Assembly (NCBI RefSeq): GCF_002102345.1
Contig: NZ_LQPP01000042.1
Coordinates: 1 to 64,000, forward strand
DNA from: Mycolicibacterium peregrinum
Lineage (GTDB): Bacteria; Actinomycetota; Actinomycetes; Mycobacteriales; Mycobacteriaceae
Length of the DNA: 64,000 nucleotides
Reading direction: 5' to 3'
The notes under the pieces were generated by a model. The model did not search any database. It was not told the origin of the DNA and saw nothing but the letters and a program-made list of their open reading frames with translations. Position 1 is the stretch's first letter; each line of letters starts with the position of its first letter. Shown piece after piece: positions 25,309-32,943 of the stretch. The translations under genes and the position numbers were made by a program.

Positions 25309-25968
25309 CTACAGCCGTCCGGCGATGAACCCCGCCGCCTGGTCCGGGTACGGCGGAAGTTCGTATGCGCTGTGAGCCGCGCGCAGGCGCCCACCCTCGA
25401 CACAGATCGGGTCCCCCGGACTGCACAGGTCGATGGCCCGTCCCGCGAACTGGCCGGTACCGGACAGCGGAGTACCGAACCGGTTGCCGGGATTGCCGAA
25501 CACCGCGACCGCGGCGACGCGGTCGGCGCTGTAGGGCGGCAACGCGGGAGCCGAGCCGATCAAGCCGATCCGGTCACCGATCGGCGGTACACCCGCCAAC
25601 ATCGAGACTGCCGCTGCGCCCTGCGAGAATCCGCCGAGCACCACCTGGGTGCCGGGACATTGGTCGGCCAGCCAGGCGATGTGTCCGGCGGCGTCGTTCG
25701 CTCCTTCTGCGGTGGTCAGGAAGTTGAGCCCGGCCGGATAGTTCACCCCGTACACCCCGAGGCTCCGCGGCGCGATCCTCGGCCCGAGTTGGTCGACGAG
25801 CGCCTGACCCACCCGACCGATGCCGGGCGCCTCACCGGTGCCGCGGGCGAAGACCACCTCGACATCCGAGCACGGGTCGGCCGATGCCGCGGGTGCCGGG
25901 CTGATGAGACCGGCCGTCGCAATCGATACAGCGATGGCCGACCGGAGGACTGCGGTGTTCATCGACAT
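25309..25968 (-). CDS. Secreted cutinase-family serine esterase
   Basis: A 219-residue precursor with a Sec signal peptide ending near PAASADP. The catalytic serine is S115 in GGFSQGAA, and the later motif CSPGDPICVEGG followed by AAHSAY supplies the Asp and His. Four cysteines could form two disulfides. Mycobacterial cutinase-like proteins (Culp) act as lipases or esterases outside the cell. Two ATGs lie two codons apart (25968 and 25962). It is 28 bases downstream of the proline-rich membrane-protein gene. Confidence 0.9.
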   Translation of the reverse strand: MSMNTAVLRSAIAVSIATAGLISPAPAASADPCSDVEVVFARGTGEAPGIGRVGQALVDQLGPRIAPRSLGVYGVNYPAGLNFLTTAEGANDAAGHIAWLADQCPGTQVVLGGFSQGAAAVSMLAGVPPIGDRIGLIGSAPALPPYSADRVAAVAVFGNPGNRFGTPLSGTGQFAGRAIDLCSPGDPICVEGGRLRAAHSAYELPPYPDQAAGFIAGRL

Positions 25969-25996
25969 CAGCCCATGTTCACATTTTGACGGCACA

Positions 25997-26557
25997 TCAG
26001 TTCGGTTCATCGCCGAACTGCTTCGAGACGCTGTCGCACAGCTTCCAGGCCCCGTCCTCTTTGAGGAAATACAGCGCCCCCTTCAGAGGTGGATCGGACC
26101 GGGTGAATTGGGCCTGCGCGACGTCCCCACGAACGGTCACGTCGGTTATGTCGATCGGCTTCTTTCGCGATGGGTCAGGCGATTGGGGGCCCAGTGGGTC
26201 CCAGGTATCGAGCTGAAGGAGCTCGTCAGCCTCCTCCGCGCACATCATGTCCAAAACCTTGCGCTGATCGTCCGTGTCGACCGCCTCGGCGAAACTGATT
26301 GCTCTGGACCGGATCTCCCGCTCCGTCGAATTCGGTCCGCCTACGAGCGTGAAGTACGCCAACACCCCTCCGGCGACGAGCAACGTGACCACCACGGTCG
26401 AGACGATCCACCATCCGGTGCGGGACTTCTTGACCGGTGGTTGGGCGGGCTGCCAGTACGGCGGTTGCACGTACGGCACATTGGACGGTTGAGGCGGGGG
26501 CCATTGCGGCGGCTGAAATGGCGGCCAGGGTGGCGGTTGTGACGGAGGCACTGTCAT
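25997..26557 (-). CDS. Proline-rich single-pass membrane protein, last gene of the HNH cassette
   Basis: A 186-residue protein. The first 43 residues are Pro/Trp/Gln-rich (PPQWPPPQPSNVPYVQPPYW), followed by KKSRTG, one membrane helix at about residues 49-70 and an extracytoplasmic domain of about 110 residues (DDQRKVLDMMC, VRGDVAQAQF, LKEDGAWKLCD) that resembles small DUF4878/NTF2-like lipoprotein domains. The ATG overlaps the upstream gene's stop by 4 bases (ATGA). It may position or transport partners in the cassette, but its role is unknown. Confidence 0.78.
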   Translation of the reverse strand: MTVPPSQPPPWPPFQPPQWPPPQPSNVPYVQPPYWQPAQPPVKKSRTGWWIVSTVVVTLLVAGGVLAYFTLVGGPNSTEREIRSRAISFAEAVDTDDQRKVLDMMCAEEADELLQLDTWDPLGPQSPDPSRKKPIDITDVTVRGDVAQAQFTRSDPPLKGALYFLKEDGAWKLCDSVSKQFGDEPN

Positions 26558-27258
26558 TGCTCGTCCCAGCGACGCATCAGGAGCTCGTCGAGTTCCGCGC
26601 CGAATTCGCCGGGCGGATCGAAATCGCCCTCGTAGGCGAGGGTCACCTTCCCGGGAAGGCGGCTGTTCACGCAGTAATACAGCTGCCCCGAATCCTTCGT
26701 GAACCACATCATCTCCGAGGGTTGAGACTCGATCTCGTCAAAACTCTCGCTCGGAAACCAGTCATATCCTTCCAAGCTCTCCCAGGTGTCTGGGCGCTTG
26801 ATTCCATAGGACTCCCAATCCTGGGCGGTAAATCCCGGATGTACCTCGCGCAGGAACGCCTGTACGGCGGCGGGAAAGCAATCGAAGAACTCTGCCGCGG
26901 GCTGCCCGAGGATGGCCGGATCCCAGCCGAGCCACAGTGCTGGAAAGCCATCTCTGGCTAGTCCCGCCGCGTAAATGAGAACGTTTTCGGCCAAGTCGCC
27001 CGATTGCCGGCGAAAGACCCTGACATCCGATAGTTCGTCACGAAATCGTCGGGTAAAACCGGGAAGCAGCTCGATGAAATCCGAGCCCCACAAGGACAGG
27101 GCGTGGCGACATCTGTCCGATGAGGTGTCGGCGGATGCGATCGGTCGCCATTTCTGCGGTATGTCTGCCAGTTCCGGTGATTGTGCCCCGACCGGGGTCC
27201 ACGTGGCATCCCCGCCGCCGACCTCGGCGAGGATATCGCCGACTTCATTTTCTGCCAC
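26554..27258 (-). CDS. Unknown 234-residue protein directly after a secreted HNH nuclease (immunity candidate)
   Basis: An acidic cytoplasmic-type protein without signal or membrane segment. It is rich in Trp and acidic residues (WESLEGYDWFPSESFDE, MMWFTKDSGQLYYC, a C-terminal MRRWDEQ). I do not recognise a domain with certainty. It begins 9 bases after the HNH gene and is coupled to the next gene. Many polymorphic-toxin immunity proteins are acidic, of this size and in this position. Local base composition is lower in GC (31 of 60 bases at 26701-26760) than the rest of the window, consistent with transfer. Confidence 0.7.
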   Translation of the reverse strand: MAENEVGDILAEVGGGDATWTPVGAQSPELADIPQKWRPIASADTSSDRCRHALSLWGSDFIELLPGFTRRFRDELSDVRVFRRQSGDLAENVLIYAAGLARDGFPALWLGWDPAILGQPAAEFFDCFPAAVQAFLREVHPGFTAQDWESYGIKRPDTWESLEGYDWFPSESFDEIESQPSEMMWFTKDSGQLYYCVNSRLPGKVTLAYEGDFDPPGEFGAELDELLMRRWDEQ

Positions 27259-27267
27259 TGTGACCTC

Positions 27268-28161
27268 CTAAGGGCCCTGGCTCGCCAGGAGCGCATTTAT
27301 CAGGTTCTGCATGTCGGTCATCTTTTGCGTTTGCAGCGCGATCTGCTCGTCCACCCAGGCGGAATCGGCTTTCGGCAGGAGCCGGAGCGGACTGCCCGAA
27401 CTCTTGCCCGAATTGGGGCCGGTACCCATCCATTGCAGATTTGCCGGAGTAGTCGCGACGATCATCATGTTGCGGGCATTCAGGTCCTTGAAGCCGGGCA
27501 TCTGGATGAGTGCGGCGAGTGGAACAATGTGGTCCGCCGAAACCTTTGGTGTCTTCCCGTCTGCGTGGAACCCATATGTTTCGTCCGGGTACGCCCGATT
27601 GGCATCTTTTCCACCCGGGCGTGGCGTCCCGTTGAGGGGTATGTCGCCGATTTGTTTTGCCGACGGTGGGTTGTCTTTACGGATTTCCCTGTGCAAACCG
27701 GAGAGATCTTGCGGCACCCGGTGGCGCGCTCGATCCATGTCTTTGACTCCGGGCAGGGGGCTTGGGGTCCATCCGGATCGCGCGACAGCCTGTCGTTGGT
27801 TTTCGACCTCGCGTATCTTCGCCGGGCTGGGTGATGCGAACGCCGGGCCGCCCGGATTTCCGTCGTTTATCAGGCGGACTGCCTCGACACATCCGCGATC
27901 ACGTTGCTGAAGCACCGCCCGTTCGGCGTTCAGCGCCTCGGCTTCGGCGTTGTAAGCGTCGACGGCCGCGTGGTCATAAAGATTGGGCTGGAAACTGTTG
28001 TGCTGACTTCTGCGCTGGTCATGGCTGGCTTCGGCAGCGACGAGATCCGGACAGATGTCCATCTTCGTCGTAGTGGCGTGCGCCGCCGGTGCTGCGATCA
28101 AGGCGTTCGCGAAGACCAGGATCGTGAGGATCAGGGCTACAACGGAACTGCGTCGATTCAT
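27268..28161 (-). CDS. Secreted protein with C-terminal HNH-type nuclease motif
   Basis: A 297-residue precursor. The signal peptide covers about residues 1-30 (hydrophobic ALILTILVFANALIAAPAA). A helical, charged region follows at 35-125. The C-terminal part holds an HNH-like core: D210-H211 (ADHIVPLAAL), PGFKDLNARNMMI, N241 (PANLQWMG) and N250/K253. This pattern is typical of nuclease toxins and colicin-like HNH domains. Export implies action outside the cell, either as a toxin or in DNA scavenging. The ATG with GGGGGAA upstream is preferred over an upstream TTG. Confidence 0.75.
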   Translation of the reverse strand: MNRRSSVVALILTILVFANALIAAPAAHATTTKMDICPDLVAAEASHDQRRSQHNSFQPNLYDHAAVDAYNAEAEALNAERAVLQQRDRGCVEAVRLINDGNPGGPAFASPSPAKIREVENQRQAVARSGWTPSPLPGVKDMDRARHRVPQDLSGLHREIRKDNPPSAKQIGDIPLNGTPRPGGKDANRAYPDETYGFHADGKTPKVSADHIVPLAALIQMPGFKDLNARNMMIVATTPANLQWMGTGPNSGKSSGSPLRLLPKADSAWVDEQIALQTQKMTDMQNLINALLASQGP

Positions 28162-28298
28162 CTCGGCTTCCCCCAAGGTCGCATCCGCGCCTGGACATCA
28201 CGTTCCGTGCGGCACGTCGATCGGGCTAATTGTATGGCCGCCGATACCGGGTGGTGGCCGCGAAACAAGTGACCTCGGAAGGATGACTGATAGGGCAT

Positions 28299-28325
28299 TT
28301 GCCACTGGATATGCGCGTATAGGTT
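28299..28325 (+). promoter_or_regulatory. Probable leaderless promoter of ligD
   Basis: TTGCCA (28299-28304), a 15-base spacer and TAGGTT (28320-28325, fits TAnnnT) lie six bases before the ligD ATG. No ribosome site is visible, so the transcript probably starts at or next to the ATG. Confidence 0.4.
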
Positions 28326-28331
28326 GGGAAC

Positions 28332-30602
28332 ATGGAGCGCTATGAACGGGTTCGGCTGACGAACCCAGACAAGGTGCTCTATCCCGCCACCGGTACCACC
28401 AAAGCCGAGGTGTTCGACTATTACCTCAGCATCGCCGAGGTGATGCTTCCCCACGTGGCCGGCCGCCCGGTGACCCGAAAACGTTGGCCGAACGGGGTGG
28501 CCGCGGCGTCGTTCTTCGAAAAGCAGCTGGCGTCCTCGGCGCCGAGTTGGCTGGAGCGCGGCAGCATCGCGCACAAGTCGGGTACCACCACCTACCCGAT
28601 CATCAACACCCGCGAGGGGTTGGCCTGGATCGCCCAGCAGGCCTCGCTGGAAGTGCATGTGCCGCAATGGCGGTTCGCCGCCGACGGGAGCCAGGGTCCG
28701 GCCACCCGCATCGTGTTCGACCTCGATCCGGGCGAAGGCGTCACCATGCCGCAGCTGTGCGAAGTGGCCCAGGCGGTGCGCGAACTCATGGGTGATATCG
28801 GGCTGACGACGTATCCGCTCACCAGCGGCAGCAAGGGTCTGCACCTGTATGTGCCTCTGGCCGAGCCGATCAGCTCCCGTGGTGCCTCGGTCCTGGCCAA
28901 GCGGGTGGCTCAACAACTCGAGCAGTCGATGCCGACGCTGGTTACCGCCACCATGACCCGCAGTGTGCGGACGCAGAAGATATTTCTGGACTGGAGCCAG
29001 AACAACGGGGCCAAGACCACGATCGCTCCGTACTCGCTGCGCGGGCGTGAGCACCCGACCGTCGCCGCGCCCCGCACCTGGGACGAGATCGGCGACCCGG
29101 ATCTGCGTCACCTGCGATTCGATGAAGTGCTGCAACGGGTTTCCGATGACGGCGACCTGCTGGCCGGGCTCGACGAGGACGCACCCCGGATCGACAAACT
29201 CACCACCTACCGCAGCATGCGCGATGCGGGTAAGACGCCGGAGCCGGTGCCGGCGGTATCGCCCACGACCGGCAACAACGACGCCTTCGTCATCCAGGAA
29301 CACCATGCAAGGCGGTTGCACTACGACTTCCGCCTGGAGCGAGACGGGGTGCTGGTCAGCTGGGCGGTGCCCAAGAACCTGCCCGAGACCACGTCGGTGA
29401 ATCACCTTGCCGTCCATACCGAAGACCATCCGATGGAATACCTGACATTTCACGGCGAGATTCCGAAAGGCGAGTATGGCGGCGGCAAGGTTATCGTCTG
29501 GGACACCGGTACGTACGAGACCGAGAAGTTCCGCGATCATTCCCCCGACGGCCCGGATCGAGGCGGGGAAGTGATCGTCACGTTGCACGGCGAGAAGATC
29601 CAGGGCCGCTACGCGCTGATCCAGACCGAGGGCAAGAACTGGCTGGCGCACCGGATGAAGGACCAGAAGTCGGCCATGCCCGAACCGAAGGACTTCGCGC
29701 CGATGCTGGCCACCGAGGGTTCGGTGGCCAAACTCAAGGCCGGCCAGTGGGCATTCGAGGGCAAATGGGACGGCTACCGGCTGCTGGTGGACGCCGATCA
29801 CGGCCGCCTGCAACTGCGTTCCCGCCGCGGACGGGACGTCACCGGCGAATACCCGCAATTGGAAGCGCTGGCCGCCGATCTCGCCGACCACCGTGTGGTG
29901 CTCGACGGCGAGGTGGTGGCACTCGACGACTCCGGGGTGCCCAGCTTCGGCGAGATGCAGAACCGGGCCCGTTCCACCCGCGTCGAATTCTGGGCCTTCG
30001 ACGTTCTGTGGCTCGACGGCCGGTCCCTGCTGCGCGCCAAGTACTCCGACCGGCGAAAGGTGTTGGAGGCGTTGGCCGCCGGCGGTGGTCTGATCGTGCC
30101 CGAGCCGCTACCCGGCGACGGTCCCGAGGCCATGGAACATGCCCGTGAGCACCGCTTCGAAGGTGTCGTCGCCAAGAAGCGGGATTCGACCTATCAGCCG
30201 GGCCGGCGGTCGGCCTCCTGGATCAAGGACAAGATCTGGAACACCCAGGAGGTGGTGATCGGTGGCTGGCGCCAGGGGGAGGGGGGTCGCAGCAGTGGAA
30301 TCGGGGCGCTGCTGCTCGGCGTCCCCGGCCCCGACGGCCTGCAGTTCGCCGGCCGCGTCGGCACCGGGTTCACCGAGAAGGAACTGGCCAAGCTGAAAGG
30401 CATGCTGGCACCGCTGCACACCGATGAGTCGCCGTTCGACAAACCGCTGCCGAAGCTCGATGCCAGAGGAGTGACGTTCGTGCGGCCCGAGCTGGTCGGC
30501 GAGGTGCGTTACAGCGAGCGCACCAGCGACCACCGACTGCGCCAGCCCAGCTGGCGCGGGCTGCGGCCCGACAAGACGCCGGACGAGGTGGTGTGGGAAT
30601 GA
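28332..30602 (+). CDS. ligD: Multifunctional ATP-dependent DNA ligase LigD
   Basis: A 756-residue protein with all three LigD modules in the mycobacterial order. The N-terminal primase-polymerase domain (residues about 1-270, with FDLDPGEGV) is followed by the central phosphoesterase domain (about 300-430, with HHARRLHYDFRLERDG and GEIPKGEYGGG). The C-terminal ligase domain has the adenylated lysine K478 in EGKWDGYRLL and later SWIKDKI. With Ku it carries out bacterial non-homologous end joining. It is divergent from the HNH cassette. Confidence 0.96.
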   Translation: MERYERVRLTNPDKVLYPATGTTKAEVFDYYLSIAEVMLPHVAGRPVTRKRWPNGVAAASFFEKQLASSAPSWLERGSIAHKSGTTTYPIINTREGLAWIAQQASLEVHVPQWRFAADGSQGPATRIVFDLDPGEGVTMPQLCEVAQAVRELMGDIGLTTYPLTSGSKGLHLYVPLAEPISSRGASVLAKRVAQQLEQSMPTLVTATMTRSVRTQKIFLDWSQNNGAKTTIAPYSLRGREHPTVAAPRTWDEIGDPDLRHLRFDEVLQRVSDDGDLLAGLDEDAPRIDKLTTYRSMRDAGKTPEPVPAVSPTTGNNDAFVIQEHHARRLHYDFRLERDGVLVSWAVPKNLPETTSVNHLAVHTEDHPMEYLTFHGEIPKGEYGGGKVIVWDTGTYETEKFRDHSPDGPDRGGEVIVTLHGEKIQGRYALIQTEGKNWLAHRMKDQKSAMPEPKDFAPMLATEGSVAKLKAGQWAFEGKWDGYRLLVDADHGRLQLRSRRGRDVTGEYPQLEALAADLADHRVVLDGEVVALDDSGVPSFGEMQNRARSTRVEFWAFDVLWLDGRSLLRAKYSDRRKVLEALAAGGGLIVPEPLPGDGPEAMEHAREHRFEGVVAKKRDSTYQPGRRSASWIKDKIWNTQEVVIGGWRQGEGGRSSGIGALLLGVPGPDGLQFAGRVGTGFTEKELAKLKGMLAPLHTDESPFDKPLPKLDARGVTFVRPELVGEVRYSERTSDHRLRQPSWRGLRPDKTPDEVVWE

Positions 30603-30617
30603 AGGCGCTTCATTCGG

Positions 30618-30670
30618 TTGACGCTGTCATATGAAGGGGTCATGCTTTTCGTATGACGATGTCATATGAA
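30618..30670 (+). promoter_or_regulatory. Promoter with repeated TCATATGA operators before the NTF2-TetR pair
   Basis: TTGACG (30618-30623), 17 bases and CATGCT (30641-30646) form a plausible promoter placing the first transcript base at the ATG at 30653. Two identical 11-base copies of TGTCATATGAA lie at 30625-30635 (inside the promoter spacer) and 30660-30670 (just inside the gene), each containing the palindrome TCATATGA. Between them is an inverted pair GTCAT (30639-30643) and ATGAC (30653-30657). The downstream TetR protein is the obvious ligand. Confidence 0.5.
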
Positions 30671-31147
30671 AAGGTGACCGATGCACACCTGAAGCGTCTC
30701 TTGGATCGCGAAGAGATCAGCGACGTGCAACTCAGATACGCGACCGCGGTCGACTCGCGCGACTGGGAACTGTTCCGCACCTGCTTCGCGGACGAGGTCG
30801 AGGCGGACTACAGCTCTGTCTTCGGCACTCCTCCGGCACGGCTCGGCGCCGACGAATTCGTCGCGATGATTGCACCGGTGATGAGTACGCTGACCGCAAC
30901 CCAGCACATGATCACCAACCTTGCGGTCACGGTCGAGGGTGAGAACCACGCGACCGTCGTCGCGTATGTCCGCGCCATCCACCACAACGCAGCGGCCGCC
31001 GGCGGCACCGAGCAGACCGTGTACGGGTACTACACGAACACATTCGTCCGCACGGTCGATGGCTGGCGGATCTCGAAGCTGAAGCTCACTTCACGCATTC
31101 AGACCGGCAATCCCGCGGTATTCGGCGCGCTTCCGGTTGCGGGTTGA
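30653..31147 (+). CDS. NTF2/SnoaL-like fold protein
   Basis: A 164-residue protein with the SnoaL-like layout (LLDREEISDVQLRYATAVDSRDWELFRTCFADEVEADYS, GADEFVAMIAP, then a beta sheet ending DGWRISKLKLTSR). Members are isomerases, hydrolases or dehydratases of aromatic and steroid compounds. The ATG at 30653 fits a leaderless transcript; a second in-frame ATG lies two codons later. The TetR gene follows after 10 bases, so the pair is an autoregulated unit. Confidence 0.8.
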   Translation: MTMSYEKVTDAHLKRLLDREEISDVQLRYATAVDSRDWELFRTCFADEVEADYSSVFGTPPARLGADEFVAMIAPVMSTLTATQHMITNLAVTVEGENHATVVAYVRAIHHNAAAAGGTEQTVYGYYTNTFVRTVDGWRISKLKLTSRIQTGNPAVFGALPVAG

Positions 31148-31157
31148 TGCGGTGTCC

Positions 31158-31739
31158 ATGACCCGTACCGAGACGGCAGCTGCCACTCGCCGGGCCCTGC
31201 TCGACCAGGCGGCAGCACTGCTGGATGTGGGAGGGCCGCCCGCTGTGACCTTGCGTGAAGTCGGCGCACGGGCGGGGGTCAGTCGTGGCGCACCCTACGG
31301 TCACTTCGCCGACAAAGAGACCCTGCTGACCGCCGTTGCTGCCGAGGGGTGGGAGTTCATCGGCGACGAGATGCAAGCGCTGCACCACGATTCCGGACTT
31401 TCGCCTGCGGAGACGCTGCGCGCGGCGTTACTCGTCGTAGTGACCCTCAGCCGCCGGAGGCCCTATCTGTATCAGTTGATGTTCAGTCCGGGGCTGAGCG
31501 ATCCCGAGGTCATTGCGCGTGCGGCGCAACGTATGTGCGACCAGTTCCTCGCCATCGTCGCCGCGGCAGTCGGAGAGGAGGACGCGAATCGCCATGCCGC
31601 CGTTCTGCTGACCGCCGCCCACGGTGCCTCCGGCCTCGAGACCAGTGGCCTGCTCCACACCGACAAGTGGCACACCACGGCCGACGAACTCATCGACAGT
31701 CTGCTCGCAACGATCCCGGTCCTTGACCGTCGTCAATGA
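31158..31739 (+). CDS. TetR-family regulator
   Basis: A 193-residue protein. The N-terminal HTH contains VTLREVGARAGVSRGAPYGHFADKETLL; the C-terminal half resembles the WHG-type TetR ligand domain (HGASGLETSG). It is co-transcribed with the NTF2-like gene and probably binds the TCATATGA repeats at 30625-30670. Its stop overlaps that of the convergent RNase H gene by 7 bases. Confidence 0.87.
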   Translation: MTRTETAAATRRALLDQAAALLDVGGPPAVTLREVGARAGVSRGAPYGHFADKETLLTAVAAEGWEFIGDEMQALHHDSGLSPAETLRAALLVVVTLSRRRPYLYQLMFSPGLSDPEVIARAAQRMCDQFLAIVAAAVGEEDANRHAAVLLTAAHGASGLETSGLLHTDKWHTTADELIDSLLATIPVLDRRQ

Positions 31740-32200
31740 ACCAGATCGCCCGAACCGTCGAGCGCTTCCCGCAGCCCGCGGGTCGCGAGCTCGTCGGCCA
31801 ACTCGTTGTCGGCGATGCCGGAGTGCCCTTTCACCCAGAACCACTCGACCTGGTGCTGGGCGCACGCGGCCTGCAGCCGCTGCCAGAGGTCGACGTTCTT
31901 CACCGGCTGCTTGGCTGCGGTCAGCCAGCCATTGCGTTGCCAGCCGAGCACCCACTTGGTGATGCCGTTGCGGACATAGGTGCTGTCGGTGTGCAGATGC
32001 ACCACCACGGGCCTCGTGAGTGCCTCGAGCGCCATGATGGGAGCCATCAGCTCCATCCGGTTGTTGCTGGTGGTTCCGGGTTCCCCGCCGTACATTTCGC
32101 GAACGTGCTCACGGTGGCGCAGCACGGCACCCCAGCCGCCGGGGCCAGGGTTCGGCCGGCACCCGCCGTCGGTGTGGACGACAACGACGTTGTCACTCAT
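31733..32200 (-). CDS. rnhA: Ribonuclease HI
   Basis: A 155-residue type 1 RNase H, the same length as the E. coli enzyme. The active-site residues are visible in order: HTDGGCRPNPGPGGWG, RMELMAPI, HTDSTYV and the late DNELADELA. It removes RNA from RNA-DNA hybrids. The ATG at 32200 is chosen on length; an in-frame ATG six codons upstream (32218) is equally possible. Confidence 0.92.
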   Translation of the reverse strand: MSDNVVVVHTDGGCRPNPGPGGWGAVLRHREHVREMYGGEPGTTSNNRMELMAPIMALEALTRPVVVHLHTDSTYVRNGITKWVLGWQRNGWLTAAKQPVKNVDLWQRLQAACAQHQVEWFWVKGHSGIADNELADELATRGLREALDGSGDLVH

Positions 32201-32266
32201 CTGTCCGGCGTCGGTCATGCGCTGAGGATAGGGAACCGCGTGGAGCGACCGGCGCCCCGACACACG

Positions 32267-32917
32267 TCACGCCGGCAGAGTCGTCGAGATCACCGCGGTG
32301 TGCACCGACATGCCGAGGTCGCGGTGCCGCAGCGTGGTGATCCGGCGCCCCGGCTGGACCGCGTCCTTGACCGGCCCGGTGCGGTCGCCGAAGAATGCCG
32401 CCGTCGCGTCGATGTCGGCCACGGTGTAAGTGATTCCCCACAGCGTCGAGGGGCCGTCACTCGCCGTCTCCGGCGAGCCGACAACCTCGATGATCACCCC
32501 GCCGAAGCGGAAAAAGACCTGTCGCATCCGTCGTCCGCCGAGTTCGGTGTCCCGTTCCCGGCGCGGCTTCTCACCGATGGCCGCCATCGAGGAGACTGTC
32601 CGGCGCAGGTCGGCAGTCAGCAACACGATGTGGTCGATCGCGGTGACACCGTTCGCGTGAGTGGCGGCCTGAGCGGCGGCGGTGATCGACCGTGCGGTCG
32701 GGATGCCGTCGAGGTCTTCCAAGGGGTGGTCGGCCGGGAGGCCGCGCAACGACCAACCGACGATGCCGGTGCCGCGATCCCGCCCGACCAGTCGGATGCG
32801 CACCCCGCCGACCCGGCAGACCGGGCCGGCGTCTCCGCCGGGATCGACACTGAATCCCGCCTGCGTCCAGGCGTCCGGCGAGTCAGCGACTTCGAGTTCG
32901 TCGACGGTGACGGTCAT
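32267..32917 (-). CDS. VOC-superfamily (glyoxalase-like) protein
   Basis: A 216-residue protein built of two repeated halves. The second begins at AIDHIVLLTADLRRTVSSMAAIG and includes RQVFFRFGGVIIEVVGSPE and WGITYTVADIDATAAFFGDR, a typical VOC module with a His and a Glu as potential metal ligands. Substrate unknown. It is followed on the same strand by rnhA and preceded by an acyl-CoA dehydrogenase gene with 26 bases between. Confidence 0.82.
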   Translation of the reverse strand: MTVTVDELEVADSPDAWTQAGFSVDPGGDAGPVCRVGGVRIRLVGRDRGTGIVGWSLRGLPADHPLEDLDGIPTARSITAAAQAATHANGVTAIDHIVLLTADLRRTVSSMAAIGEKPRRERDTELGGRRMRQVFFRFGGVIIEVVGSPETASDGPSTLWGITYTVADIDATAAFFGDRTGPVKDAVQPGRRITTLRHRDLGMSVHTAVISTTLPA

Positions 32918-32943
32918 GGACGTCGAATCTATCCGGCATGCGG

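Noticed and set aside
28158..29891. A 577-codon minus-strand frame opposite ligD
   Set aside because: Antisense shadow of the LigD polymerase and phosphoesterase domains.
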